DNA from: Rhodobacteraceae bacterium HLUCCA12
Lineage (GTDB): Bacteria > Pseudomonadota > Alphaproteobacteria > Rhodobacterales > Rhodobacteraceae
DNA length: 64,000 nt
Reading direction: 5' to 3'
NCBI GenBank assembly: GCA_001314715.1
Contig: LJSV01000002.1
Span: 62,001-126,000 of the forward strand
The translations under genes were made by a program, and so were the position numbers. Every line of letters begins with the position of its first letter. Position 1 is the first letter of the stretch. Of this stretch, positions 40,402-50,024 are shown piece by piece. Below the pieces are notes generated by a model that was given only the letters and a program-made list of their open reading frames with translations, was not told the DNA's origin and searched no databases.

Positions 40402-41394
40402 TCATCCCGCCGCGGTTGGCGCGGCCAGCGGCAACCCCGTCAGCAGGTTTTGCGGCTTGACCCTGATCGACATGTCGGGCGCCAGCCCCAGGATCAACCA
40501 GACAGGGTGCCCGGCCACATCTGGCAGCACCGCCGACGACCCGGCGAATTGCAACTCGAACAGCCCGACCAGGGTATCGCGCGGGCTCTGCCCTTTCCAG
40601 AGCGCATTTCCGATGGCGGTTCCGGCCTGGTCCAGCCCGACGAACCAGCGCAGGTCGATGCCATCGGCGCGGGTGTGCGGCGTAACCGTCACCGCATACC
40701 CGGTCATGTGGGTGACAAAGGCTTGCAGCGCGCGGGCCAGACCCTGACGTGCCAGCGGATCGCCGCCGAAGTTCAGCACCGTGGTATGCGCATCCGATCG
40801 TGACCAATAGGTCCATTCGTTGCCGCCACCCAGCACATCCAGCCCGTCAATCCCGCCCGAAAACATCGCGGTCAGCGGCGAGCTGTGCATCTCGGCCTCG
40901 AACGCCTGTGTCAATTCCTCGTCGGCCAGGAGCAGGGTGCCGTCCCTGACATGCGCGCGCTGGGGCCGGAACAGCAGTTCGGCGGCGCGCAGCACCTGGG
41001 CATCGCCACATCCGTCAAGGGCGTTGCGCAGGATCAGCTGCACCAGCTGGTTCATGAACACGATCGGCAGACGCATCCTGCGGTGCACGATATCGGCATA
41101 TCCCCCCTCGATCGTGCTTGCCGCGACCAGGGCGTCGCGCAACGCCAGCAGGAAGCCCCAGTTTTCGCGGGCGTCGGGGTCGGCCATGGCCGCCAGATCG
41201 CCCGGTTCGACCTGCGCACGCGGATCTGCCATGAGCCGGGCATAAACCGCGCGTTCGACGGCGCAGGCGTCCGTCGGTGGCACCACCTCGGGTCGGGCAA
41301 GCCAGGCAAGCAGCAACTCGTCGGTGACGATCATGCGACCCGACCGGTCCAGCCGGGTCAGATGATGGCCGCTTGCAACCCAGAATTCCGGCAT
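40402..41394 (-). CDS. DUF6352-like protein of FDH-associated cluster
   Basis: FWVASGHHLTRLDRSGRMIVTDELLLAWLARPEVVPP; conserved neighbour of DUF3305/3306; family name from memory. Confidence 0.7.
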   Translation of the reverse strand: MPEFWVASGHHLTRLDRSGRMIVTDELLLAWLARPEVVPPTDACAVERAVYARLMADPRAQVEPGDLAAMADPDARENWGFLLALRDALVAASTIEGGYADIVHRRMRLPIVFMNQLVQLILRNALDGCGDAQVLRAAELLFRPQRAHVRDGTLLLADEELTQAFEAEMHSSPLTAMFSGGIDGLDVLGGGNEWTYWSRSDAHTTVLNFGGDPLARQGLARALQAFVTHMTGYAVTVTPHTRADGIDLRWFVGLDQAGTAIGNALWKGQSPRDTLVGLFELQFAGSSAVLPDVAGHPVWLILGLAPDMSIRVKPQNLLTGLPLAAPTAAG

Positions 41395-41942
41395 CAATCG
41401 CCCCCGCGCAGGGCAAACAGGTCGATCGCGGCGTCCGCATCTTCCTCGACGATGTGAAAGGCGCGGTCGTGTCCTTGCAGATAACCCTGACCAAAGGCGG
41501 TTTCACGGCGCGGCGTCAGCGTGCGGAACTGTTCGCGGATATTGCCACCCTCGAACCGGCGGTAAAGGGCGATCAGCGTGTTTTCGGGGTGGTCGCGGCA
41601 CAGGCTTTCGGCCAGCGCCACCTCTTCCTCGGCGGCGGGCAGCGCGGTGGCCAGATCGGGCGCGCCCAGCCGTTCGACCAGCTGGCCCGCCAGTTGGCGC
41701 ACCATGGCTGCGCGTTCGGCCGTGCTGGCGGGCTGCACCACCACGAGGGTGGAGTGGCCAAAGCTTGCCAAACCCAGAAACCCGCTGCGAAAGGCGATGG
41801 CCTCCTTGCGGGTCAGGCTTTCGGCATCGCGGCCCCAAAACAGGAACGTCCCCGGCACGGCCCATTCGCCGGGTTCGGCGGCATGGGCGAAGACCACGGT
41901 ATCCGACGCGTCAAGGCGGATCGTGCGCGGCAAACGGGTCAC
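41394..41942 (-). CDS. DUF6505-like protein of FDH-associated cluster
   Basis: LPRTIRLDASDTVVFAHAAEPGEWAVPGTFLFW; overlaps its neighbours by 1-4 nt; family name from memory. Confidence 0.65.
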   Translation of the reverse strand: MTRLPRTIRLDASDTVVFAHAAEPGEWAVPGTFLFWGRDAESLTRKEAIAFRSGFLGLASFGHSTLVVVQPASTAERAAMVRQLAGQLVERLGAPDLATALPAAEEEVALAESLCRDHPENTLIALYRRFEGGNIREQFRTLTPRRETAFGQGYLQGHDRAFHIVEEDADAAIDLFALRGGD

Positions 41943-42649
41943 AGGTTCGGCCCCTTCTTGCCGCGCCAGCCGGTCTGGCCCAGCGCCGCCATCAGCGGCG
42001 GATGGCGGCGCCCGCCGGATGGCGTGATCTCGACCAGCCGGTCCCCTTCGAACCGGCGGACACCGCGCAAAAGCGGCGGATCGATGCGCATCAGATAGCG
42101 GTTCGTGACCGACTCCAACCCCTCATGGGTCCAGCGGTCGAAATAAAGCATCATGTAGGAGGCGAATGTCGCGACGATCATGTCAGCCGGGTCGAACCCC
42201 TCTTCCTTGAGCGAGAGGCTGTCGGGGCAGTCGCCGGGATGCGCCAGGTGGTCGCGGTCGGCGATCAGTTCGGCGGCAAAGACCATCCAGTCGGGCACCG
42301 CGTCCGGCCCGCAGCCCGGCGCAACCCGAAACCGCCCGCCACCCAGTCGCGCCCCGTCAAAGCGCACCTCGTCCGGCCAGACAAAGCGCACCGGGCGTTC
42401 GGGCGGGCAGTGCGCTGCGAGCGCGTCGCCCAGCGCGGTCATGCCCAGAATGAACGCCATCTGCGCCTGTTCCAGCGGCGCGTCGGGTTCCAGAACCACC
42501 GCGAAGGCCAGCAGGCCCGGCCCCTCATGCAGGACCAGCGTGCCCGCGCCATGTTCGTCGGCCAGGGCGGCCGCTTCCTCCAGCACGTCCTCGCCCGATG
42601 CGCGGATCGGGGTGAACGGCGGTGGCAGCATCAATGTCTCTTGCACCAT
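41939..42649 (-). CDS. Biotin/lipoate A/B protein ligase-like protein
   Basis: LLAFAVVLEPDAPLEQAQMAFILGMTALGDALAAHCPPERPVRFVWPDEVRFDGARLGGGR resembles the LplA/BirA catalytic fold. Confidence 0.75.
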   Translation of the reverse strand: MVQETLMLPPPFTPIRASGEDVLEEAAALADEHGAGTLVLHEGPGLLAFAVVLEPDAPLEQAQMAFILGMTALGDALAAHCPPERPVRFVWPDEVRFDGARLGGGRFRVAPGCGPDAVPDWMVFAAELIADRDHLAHPGDCPDSLSLKEEGFDPADMIVATFASYMMLYFDRWTHEGLESVTNRYLMRIDPPLLRGVRRFEGDRLVEITPSGGRRHPPLMAALGQTGWRGKKGPNL

Positions 42650-42782
42650 GGCGATCCTCTTCCCAGTCGCAGTCTTGCGCGTTGCGCAGTTCACGGCAAG
42701 GCGTTCTTTCGGGTGGCTATCCAAGACGCCGGTCGCGGGCTATATCGGAAGAAATAAGCCATGCGCCAGCCAGGGGAAGCCC

Positions 42783-44768
42783 ATGCCAGTGACGCCGCGA
42801 CGGATTCTGACCTGCACCTGCGAAGGCACCATGCCCATCGACACCGCCGCCATGGAGCAGGCCGGGCTGTCCGTGACGGGAAAGCCCGCCCATCAGCTTT
42901 GCCGCGCCGAACTGGCACATTTCAAAAAGGCGCTGGGTGAATTCGCCGCCGTCACCGTGACCTGCACGCAAGAGGCCCCGCTTTTCACCGAGATCGCCGA
43001 GGAAGCGGGATTCGAGGGTGATCTGTCCTTCGTCAATATCCGCGAAAACGCCGGCTGGTCGGACGCGGCAGACCAGTCAGGGCCAAAGATGGCGGCGCTG
43101 GCGGCCATGGGCGCGGTCACACCGGCGCCGTTCGACCTTGTCACGATGGAAAGCGCAGGTGTCGCGCTGATCCTGGGGGCGGGACCCGAGGCGCTGGAGG
43201 TCGCCGAGACGCTGGCCGAGACGCTGGATATGACCGTGCTCCTGACCCCCGGCGCACGGGTTGCGCCGCCGCGCCAGACCGTCTTTCCGGTGCTGCAGGG
43301 GCGTGTGCGTCGCGCGCAGGGGCATCTTGGCGCCTTTGAACTGGTGGTCGATGACTACGCCGCCCCGGCGCCGTCCTCGCGCGATGAGTTGCGGTTCGAG
43401 GTTGGCCGCGATGGGGCGGTTTCGCGATGCGATCTGGTGATCGATCTGACGGGCGCGCCACCGCTTTTTCCGGCGGCCGACCTGCGGCCGGGCTATTTTC
43501 GCGCCGATCCGCGCGATCCCGTGGGCCTGTCGCGCACAACCCTGCAGGCCGCGCAGATGGTCGGCACGTTCGACAAGCCACGCCACATCGCGTTTTCGCC
43601 CGAGTTGTGCGCGCATTCGCGCAACCGGATCACCGGGTGCACGCGCTGTCTGGATCTGTGCCCGACCGGTGCCATTACCCCGGCGGGCGACAGCGTCGCC
43701 ATCGATGCCGAGATTTGCGCGGGCTGCGGGCAATGCGCTGCGGCCTGCCCGACCGGCGCGGCCGCCTATGCGCTACCACCGGTCGAAACCCTGGCCGAAC
43801 GGCTGCGCACGGGATTGGGCGCATGGTTTGCCGCCGGGGGCAGATCGGCGCCGGTCATCGTGCTGCATGACGCCGATCATGGCGCGGCCCTTGTCGAGGC
43901 CAGCGCACGCCATGGCCGCGGGTTGCCTGCCCACGCGATCCCCGTGCAGGTCAACGAACCCACGCAGATCGGCCCCGAGGGTCTGGCAGCAGCGCTGGCC
44001 TATGGCGCGGGGGGCGTGCGCATCGTGACCCGCGCGCGACCGACGCATCCCGTTGACGGGCTCGAGGAAACGCTGGCGCTGATCGACGTGATCTGCGCCG
44101 AAACCGGGTATCCGGCCGAAACCTGCGCGCTGATCCAGACCGACGACCCCGACGCGCTGGAGGACGCATTGTGGCGCCCCGCGGCGCGAGCGCGTGCCAC
44201 GCGCTCGACGTTCCTGCCGCCCGCCGACAAGCGCGGATTGCTGGTTCTGGCAATGTCGGAAATGAACCGCACGGCGCCCGAGCCCGCGCAAGACATCGAA
44301 TTGCCACCGGGCGCGCCCTTCGGCACGGTCGTGCTGGATGCGCAAGCCTGCACCCTGTGCATGGCCTGTGTCGGGGCCTGCCCGGCCGGCGCGCTGCACG
44401 ACAACCCCGATCTGCCGATGCTGCGCTTTACCGAAAGCGCCTGCGTGCAATGCGGGATCTGTGCCGCCACATGCCCCGAAGACGCGATCGGCCTGACACC
44501 ACGCATCGACATCGCCGCCTGGGACACGCCGCGCCGCCTTCTCAAGCAGGAAGAGCCGTTTTGCTGCACCGCCTGCGGCAAGCCGTTCGGCACGCGCTCG
44601 GCCATCGCGCGCATTCAGGACAGGTTGCAGGACCACTGGATGTTCGCGGGTCAAGACGGCGCCAGGCGCCGCGCGCTTCTGACCATGTGCGACGATTGTC
44701 GCGCGCGTCAGGTCGTTGAAGATGGTTTCGACCCGATCGACAAGGAAAAGACGACCGGGCCGCGCTGA
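42783..44768 (+). CDS. Large 4Fe-4S polyferredoxin-like protein of FDH-associated cluster
   Basis: CTRCLDLCPTGAI...CAGCGQCAAACPTGA and CTLCMACVGACPAGAL...CVQCGICAATCPEDAI; C-terminal CCTACGKPFG...CDDCRARQ. Confidence 0.9.
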   Translation: MPVTPRRILTCTCEGTMPIDTAAMEQAGLSVTGKPAHQLCRAELAHFKKALGEFAAVTVTCTQEAPLFTEIAEEAGFEGDLSFVNIRENAGWSDAADQSGPKMAALAAMGAVTPAPFDLVTMESAGVALILGAGPEALEVAETLAETLDMTVLLTPGARVAPPRQTVFPVLQGRVRRAQGHLGAFELVVDDYAAPAPSSRDELRFEVGRDGAVSRCDLVIDLTGAPPLFPAADLRPGYFRADPRDPVGLSRTTLQAAQMVGTFDKPRHIAFSPELCAHSRNRITGCTRCLDLCPTGAITPAGDSVAIDAEICAGCGQCAAACPTGAAAYALPPVETLAERLRTGLGAWFAAGGRSAPVIVLHDADHGAALVEASARHGRGLPAHAIPVQVNEPTQIGPEGLAAALAYGAGGVRIVTRARPTHPVDGLEETLALIDVICAETGYPAETCALIQTDDPDALEDALWRPAARARATRSTFLPPADKRGLLVLAMSEMNRTAPEPAQDIELPPGAPFGTVVLDAQACTLCMACVGACPAGALHDNPDLPMLRFTESACVQCGICAATCPEDAIGLTPRIDIAAWDTPRRLLKQEEPFCCTACGKPFGTRSAIARIQDRLQDHWMFAGQDGARRRALLTMCDDCRARQVVEDGFDPIDKEKTTGPR

Positions 44769-44791
44769 TCCGCCCGGCGAATGGCTTGCGG

Positions 44792-45238
44792 TCAGGCGAG
44801 GGCCAGCTTGTCGCGCACGAACCGTTCGATCTCGGCCGCCGGGCGCGCGCCTGACAGTCGCGCCACCTCGCGCCCGCGATGAAACAGGATGAAGGCCGGG
44901 ATGCCGCGAATGCTGTAGCGGATCGCCGCGTCCGGGTGGCTTTGCGTGTCGATCTTGGCCAGCCGCACCTGCGGGGCCAGATTGCGCGCGGCGCGTTCGA
45001 ACTCAGGCGCCATCGCCCGGCACGGGCCGCACCAGGGCGCCCAGAAATCGACCAGCAGCGGCAGATCGTCGGCCTTGGCCGCCTTTTCCAGTGTCTTGAG
45101 GTCGAGCGAGGCCACCTTTCCGCTATTCAGCGCATGGCCGCAGACACCGCATTGCGGGTTCGCGGCGGCCTTGACGGCGGGGAACTGGTTGGTCTGGCCG
45201 CATTCGGGGCAGGTCAGGCGGATCTTGCGGTCGGTCAT
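44792..45238 (-). CDS. trxC: Thioredoxin 2 (zinc-ribbon + thioredoxin)
   Basis: CPECGQTNQFP...CGVCGHAL and WCGPCRAMAPEFE. Confidence 0.94.
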   Translation of the reverse strand: MTDRKIRLTCPECGQTNQFPAVKAAANPQCGVCGHALNSGKVASLDLKTLEKAAKADDLPLLVDFWAPWCGPCRAMAPEFERAARNLAPQVRLAKIDTQSHPDAAIRYSIRGIPAFILFHRGREVARLSGARPAAEIERFVRDKLALA

Positions 45239-45306
45239 GGCGCGCTCCTACGCATTCACGTGTTGGAATGCATAATGGGGATTGGCGCGCGCCGCTTCAA
45301 GGCCCG

Positions 45307-45930
45307 TCAGTTGCGCGGCGGGCGCGGCTTGTAGACCGGCAGGCGCCAGCCGAACCGCATCGAGCCTGAGCGCAGCAGGAACGTCACCGCCGCGCAGGCC
45401 ATAAGCCCGGCCTGAAAGCCCAGTCCAAGCCAGATCATGCCCAGGGCGCTCAGCGCCCCGAAAAAGGCCGCGCTGAGATACAATTCGCCCTGGCGCAGCA
45501 CCATCGGCACCTCGTTGCAGACCACATCGCGCATCAGCCCGCCAAATGCGCCGGTGGCCATGCCCATCATCACCACGACCGCGGGGGCCTGGTCCATGCT
45601 GAGCGCCACGCCCGTCCCGGCCGGCACGGCGACGGCCAGGGCGCCGGCATCCAGGCAGTCCAGGGCGCGCCGCCGCGATTCCAGCAGATGCGCGGTAAAG
45701 AAAACCAGCACGGCAGCACTGCAGGCGGTGCCGATATACCACGGGTCGGCAACCCAGAAGACCATGTCGCGATTGAGAAGAAGATCGCGCACCGTCCCGC
45801 CGCCGACCGCCGTCAGGCTGGCGATGAACAGAAAGCCCACGAGATCCAGTTGCGCCCGGCTTGCCGCCAGCGCCCCGGTCAGCGCAAAGATGAAGACCGA
45901 CAGATAATCGAGCGCGGGCAGCAGCGTCAT
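45307..45930 (-). CDS. TRIC/UPF0126 cation channel family membrane protein
   Basis: [37 protein letters not shown]. Confidence 0.9.
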   Translation of the reverse strand: MTLLPALDYLSVFIFALTGALAASRAQLDLVGFLFIASLTAVGGGTVRDLLLNRDMVFWVADPWYIGTACSAAVLVFFTAHLLESRRRALDCLDAGALAVAVPAGTGVALSMDQAPAVVVMMGMATGAFGGLMRDVVCNEVPMVLRQGELYLSAAFFGALSALGMIWLGLGFQAGLMACAAVTFLLRSGSMRFGWRLPVYKPRPPRN

Positions 45931-46397
45931 CCGGCGCCCCCCTTGACGGGTTTGAAGGGCGCCATGCCCTGGCGTGCCAGTTCGTCGGCACGTTCGTTTT
46001 CGGGGTGGCCGGCATGCCCCTTGATCCAGTGCCATGTCACCTGGTGACGCGCCTGCGTCGCATCCAGCCGTTGCCAGAGATCCGCGTTCTTGACGGGCTT
46101 CTTGCCGGCGGTGCGCCAGCCGTTCCGTTTCCAGCCGTGAATCCAGTCGGTAACGCCGTTCTTCACATAGGCTGAATCGGTGGTGATGGTGACATGCGCG
46201 GGCCGGCTCAACGCCTCAAGCGCCCGGATCGCGGCCATCAGTTCCATACGGTTGTTGGTGGTATCGGCCTCACCGCCCGACAGCGTGCGTTCTTTCAGAA
46301 CCCGGTCGCCGTCATTGGCGCGCAGCAAGACCCCCCAGCCGCCCGGTCCGGGGTTGCCCGAGCAGGCGCCATCGGTCCAGGCGTAGATTTCAGGCAT
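45927..46397 (-). CDS. rnhA: Ribonuclease HI
   Basis: [21 protein letters not shown]...[14 protein letters not shown]...[14 protein letters not shown]. Confidence 0.97.
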   Translation of the reverse strand: MPEIYAWTDGACSGNPGPGGWGVLLRANDGDRVLKERTLSGGEADTTNNRMELMAAIRALEALSRPAHVTITTDSAYVKNGVTDWIHGWKRNGWRTAGKKPVKNADLWQRLDATQARHQVTWHWIKGHAGHPENERADELARQGMAPFKPVKGGAG

Positions 46398-46812
46398 GAC
46401 GCGCGACCCACAGGCACGCCAGAACGACCGCCGTGGCCGGGATGCGCAGGGTCAGCCACCAGCGCGGGGCAAGGGCCTTGGCCTGAAAGACCATGTCCAG
46501 CACCAGCACGCCCAGGAAACCGGCAATCAGATGGGAAAGTGCCTGCCCCTCCATCGCCCAGGGGTGGCGCAGGGCAAAGAAGAACGCATAGAGCGCGGGC
46601 AGAACACTGAGTCCATAGGCCCATGCCACGCTGCCGGTGCGACTGGCAAAGCCCCAAAGGACGCCCGACATGAACGACAGGATCACGACGCCATAGGCAA
46701 CGATCAGCGCGCGCCCCTCGCCGGGCCAGAAGCCCAGCACCATGGCCGCGCCCATCAGGAACGGCAGCGCGCCCGCACCCGTCAGCACGATGGCCATGCG
46801 CGGCGGTCTCAT
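46390..46812 (-). CDS. DUF3429 membrane protein
   Basis: [19 protein letters not shown]; 5 TM. Confidence 0.8.
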   Translation of the reverse strand: MRPPRMAIVLTGAGALPFLMGAAMVLGFWPGEGRALIVAYGVVILSFMSGVLWGFASRTGSVAWAYGLSVLPALYAFFFALRHPWAMEGQALSHLIAGFLGVLVLDMVFQAKALAPRWWLTLRIPATAVVLACLWVARHA

Positions 46813-47762
46813 GCCGGAACCCTGAGCGCGCGCGGCACCTTGAACTCAACCCGCTCGACCGCGGTTTCGACCAACTCGCGTGTCAGGTCGAAACGGTCGG
46901 CGAAGGCGTCGATCACCTCGTTGACCAGCACCTCGGGGGCGCTGGCCCCTGCCGTCAGGCCGACAGCGCGCACACCGTCGAGCGCGCGCCAGTCGATGTC
47001 GGCGGCGCGCTGGATGAGCTGGGAATAGCCGCAACCGGCGGCCCGCCCGACTTCGACCAGGCGTTGGGAGTTCGACGAATTCGGCGCGCCGATCACCAGC
47101 AGCGCGTCGATCTTGCCCGCGATTTCCTTGACCGCCGCCTGGCGGTTGGTGGTCGCATAGCAGATGTCTTCCTTGTGCGGGCCGATGATCGACGGAAACC
47201 GCGCCTTGAGCGCGGCGACGATGTCGATCGTGTCATCGACCGAAAGCGTTGTCTGGGTGATGAAGGCCAGCCGTTCGGGGGCGCGCGGGGTGATGCGGGC
47301 CACGTCCGCGACGGTTTCCACCAGCAACACCTCGCCCTCGGGCAACTGCCCCATGGTGCCGACCGTCTCAGGGTGGCCGGCATGGCCGATCATCACCATC
47401 TGCAAGCCGTTCTCGTGGTGGCGCTCGGCCTCGATATGGACCTTCGACACCAGCGGGCAGGTGGCATCGATATAGATCATGCGCCGCGCTTCGGCCGCGG
47501 CGGGGACCGATTTGGGAACCCCGTGCGCCGAAAAGATCACCGGACGATCATCGGGGCATTCGTCCAGTTCCTCGACAAAGACCGCGCCCTGCGCCCGCAG
47601 GCTGTCGACAACGAATTTGTTGTGCACGATCTCGTGGCGGACATAGACCGGCGCCCCCCATTTCTGGATCGCCATTTCGACGATCTTGATGGCGCGGTCT
47701 ACACCGGCGCAAAAACCGCGCGGTGCCGCCAGGTAAAGCGTCAACGGAGATTTCTCAGGCAT
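46809..47762 (-). CDS. ispH: 4-hydroxy-3-methylbut-2-enyl diphosphate reductase
   Basis: [43 protein letters not shown]. Confidence 0.97.
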   Translation of the reverse strand: MPEKSPLTLYLAAPRGFCAGVDRAIKIVEMAIQKWGAPVYVRHEIVHNKFVVDSLRAQGAVFVEELDECPDDRPVIFSAHGVPKSVPAAAEARRMIYIDATCPLVSKVHIEAERHHENGLQMVMIGHAGHPETVGTMGQLPEGEVLLVETVADVARITPRAPERLAFITQTTLSVDDTIDIVAALKARFPSIIGPHKEDICYATTNRQAAVKEIAGKIDALLVIGAPNSSNSQRLVEVGRAAGCGYSQLIQRAADIDWRALDGVRAVGLTAGASAPEVLVNEVIDAFADRFDLTRELVETAVERVEFKVPRALRVPA

Positions 47763-47790
47763 TGTCGGGCTCCATTCGTCTGAGCCAGAC

Positions 47791-48246
47791 CTAAGGCCCA
47801 AGGTCCGGCCCGTCCAGCCCAAAGGCGCGCGCCGAAAGCCACGCCAGTGCCGCAAAACGCCCGGTCTTGGCCAGCGTGACCAGAAGCGCGAATTGCCACA
47901 GCGGGGTGCGCATCGCCCCTGCCACGACGGTAAACCAGCCCAGGACCGGCGCCCAACTCAACAGCAGCGACCAGACCCCCCAGCGGCCCCACCAGCGGCG
48001 CGCCCGCTGGAAACGGGCATCGTCGATGCGCAACCAGCGATGCGCGTCCGCGTCCTCAAGCCGCGCGCCGATCCAGTAGTTGACGAATGCCCCCAATGTG
48101 TTGCCTCCGCTGGCGATGACAATCAACAGCCACAGGGGGGCAATGGCGGCATATTGCAATCCGACGAACACCACTTCCGACTGGAAGGGAATGATCGTTG
48201 CCGCCAGAAAGGTGGCGCCGAACAGCGCCGCAAGTGCCGCCAGCAC
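47791..48246 (-). CDS. YqaA-family membrane protein (DedA-like)
   Basis: [11 protein letters not shown]...[19 protein letters not shown]. Confidence 0.88.
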   Translation of the reverse strand: MLAALAALFGATFLAATIIPFQSEVVFVGLQYAAIAPLWLLIVIASGGNTLGAFVNYWIGARLEDADAHRWLRIDDARFQRARRWWGRWGVWSLLLSWAPVLGWFTVVAGAMRTPLWQFALLVTLAKTGRFAALAWLSARAFGLDGPDLGP

Positions 48247-48252
48247 CGGCGG

Positions 48253-48843
48253 TCAACTGTCGTCGTCTTCGCCGTTGTCGCGCTCGAACCGATTGTCGCG
48301 CGGTTCACGGGGCTCGCGGGGTGGGCGGCCGATCACGTCGCGCAATTCGTCGAGTTCGATGAAATTGTCAGCCTGACGGCGCAGTTCATCGGCGATCATC
48401 GGCGGTTGACTGCGGATCGTGGACACGACCGAAACCCTGACCCCCTGGCGCTGAAGCGATTCCACCAGCGGCCGAAAATCGCCATCACCGGAAAACAGCA
48501 CGGCATGGTCCAGGCGCGGTGCCAGTTCCATGGCGTTCACGGCCAGTTCGATATCCATGTTGCCCTTGACCTTACGCCGCCCGGCACTGTCGGTGTATTC
48601 CTTGGCGGGCTTGGTCACCATGGTATAGCCGTTGTAGTTCAGCCAGTCGATGAGCGGGCGGATGGGCGAGTATTCCTCGCTTTCCAGAAGCGCGGTGTAA
48701 TAGAAGGCACGCACCAGCTTGCCCCGGCGCATGAATTCCTGGCGCAGCAGCTTGTAGTCGATGTCGAAGCCCAGCGCCTTGCCTGCGGCGAAAAGATTGG
48801 CTCCGTCAATGAACAGCGCAAGCCGTTCGTCTTTGTAAAACAT
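48253..48843 (-). CDS. NYN-domain (LabA/DUF88-like) putative RNase
   Basis: LALFIDGANLFAAGKALGFDIDYKLL...DHAVLFSGDGDFRPLVESLQRQGVRVSV. Confidence 0.92.
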   Translation of the reverse strand: MFYKDERLALFIDGANLFAAGKALGFDIDYKLLRQEFMRRGKLVRAFYYTALLESEEYSPIRPLIDWLNYNGYTMVTKPAKEYTDSAGRRKVKGNMDIELAVNAMELAPRLDHAVLFSGDGDFRPLVESLQRQGVRVSVVSTIRSQPPMIADELRRQADNFIELDELRDVIGRPPREPREPRDNRFERDNGEDDDS

Positions 48844-48979
48844 TATGCTTCCTCTCGAAGCCGTGCCATGGGACGGTGCCCTGAGACTTCCGAGTGCCCT
48901 GCCTCTGTTTCGGTCTCAGGCAAGTGTCGCTCGAAGGGGTCTTCATGGGGCAACAGGCACGGGCACGGACTTCATAGGT

Positions 48980-49552
48980 ATGCAAATTGCAAACTGCAAC
49001 TGTTTCCTGATTGCCCTTGGCGCGAATCTGGGTGGGACCCCGGAAAAGAACGCGAGTGTGATATATGCCGCTATCGGCATGATTGCGGCCGCCGGGATCA
49101 AGGTTACCAGAACGAGTAATTTCTGGCAGACACCGGCCTATCCGGCCGATTCGGGCCCCGATTTCGTCAATGCCTGCGCCTGCGTGGACTCGGACCTTGA
49201 GCCGGACATGTTATTGGCGGTTCTGCATGAGGTCGAGGCGCGGTTGGGACGGGTGCGCCGGGTGCGCTGGGGGGCGCGCGCGATCGACATCGACCTTCTG
49301 GCGGCGGGGTCGCGGATTCTGCCGGATGCCGTGACGTTGCGTTCCTGGATGGACCTTGGCGCCGCCGACCAGCGCCGGCTGGCCCCCGACCGCCTGATTC
49401 TGCCCCATCCACGGCTGCATGAGCGCGCTTTTGTGCTGGTGCCGCTGGCGCAAATCGCCCCGGATTGGGTGCATCCCGTCCTGAAAAAAAGCGCGCGCGA
49501 GCTGGAACAGGCCCTCGATCCGGCTGAAAAGGCGCAAATCAGGCCGATTTGA
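48980..49552 (+). CDS. folK: 2-amino-4-hydroxy-6-hydroxymethyldihydropteridine diphosphokinase
   Basis: [15 protein letters not shown]...[16 protein letters not shown]...[21 protein letters not shown]. Confidence 0.96.
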   Translation: MQIANCNCFLIALGANLGGTPEKNASVIYAAIGMIAAAGIKVTRTSNFWQTPAYPADSGPDFVNACACVDSDLEPDMLLAVLHEVEARLGRVRRVRWGARAIDIDLLAAGSRILPDAVTLRSWMDLGAADQRRLAPDRLILPHPRLHERAFVLVPLAQIAPDWVHPVLKKSARELEQALDPAEKAQIRPI

Positions 49553-49574
49553 AGGGCCAATCGGGCGCTTTCGC

Positions 49575-49603
49575 TTGTCAATCCGCGCCAATGTCGCTAG
49601 ATA
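49575..49603 (+). promoter_or_regulatory. Sigma70-like promoter for rpoZ-rsh
   Basis: TTGTCA-N17-TAGATA, 41 nt upstream of the rpoZ ATG. Confidence 0.6.
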
Positions 49604-49643
49604 CCACAGGCTGATCCTCCCCAAGACGGAATTGGAGTGTTGC

Positions 49644-50000
49644 ATGGCCCGCGTGACGGTCGAAGATTGCGTTGACAAAGTCCCGAACCGGTTCGAGCTG
49701 GTGATCCTGGCCGCGCATCGTGCGCGCGAGCTGGCATCCGGCGCGCCGATCACGGTTGATCGCGACAACGACAAGAACCCGGTGGTCGCCCTGCGCGAAA
49801 TCGCCGACGAGACCCAGTCGGCCGACAGCCTGCGCGAGCGGCTGATCGAGAGCATGCAGACCCAGATCGAGGTCGATGTGCCGGAAGAGGACGACATGGC
49901 CATGCTGATGAGCACCCAGATCGACCGTCCGGCGACCGACGACATGAGCGAGGAGCAGATGCTGCGCCAGCTTCTTGAAGCACAGAGCCAGCAAGGGTGA
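49644..50000 (+). CDS. rpoZ: DNA-directed RNA polymerase omega subunit
   Basis: [33 protein letters not shown]. Confidence 0.97.
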   Translation: MARVTVEDCVDKVPNRFELVILAAHRARELASGAPITVDRDNDKNPVVALREIADETQSADSLRERLIESMQTQIEVDVPEEDDMAMLMSTQIDRPATDDMSEEQMLRQLLEAQSQQG

Positions 50001-50024
50001 CGATGATGCGCACAGGGTCAGGCC

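Noticed and set aside
45252-45271. GCATTC-N8-GAATGC inverted repeat between trxC and the TRIC gene
   Set aside because: Short single occurrence with no second copy or linked regulator; could be chance or a weak operator/terminator.
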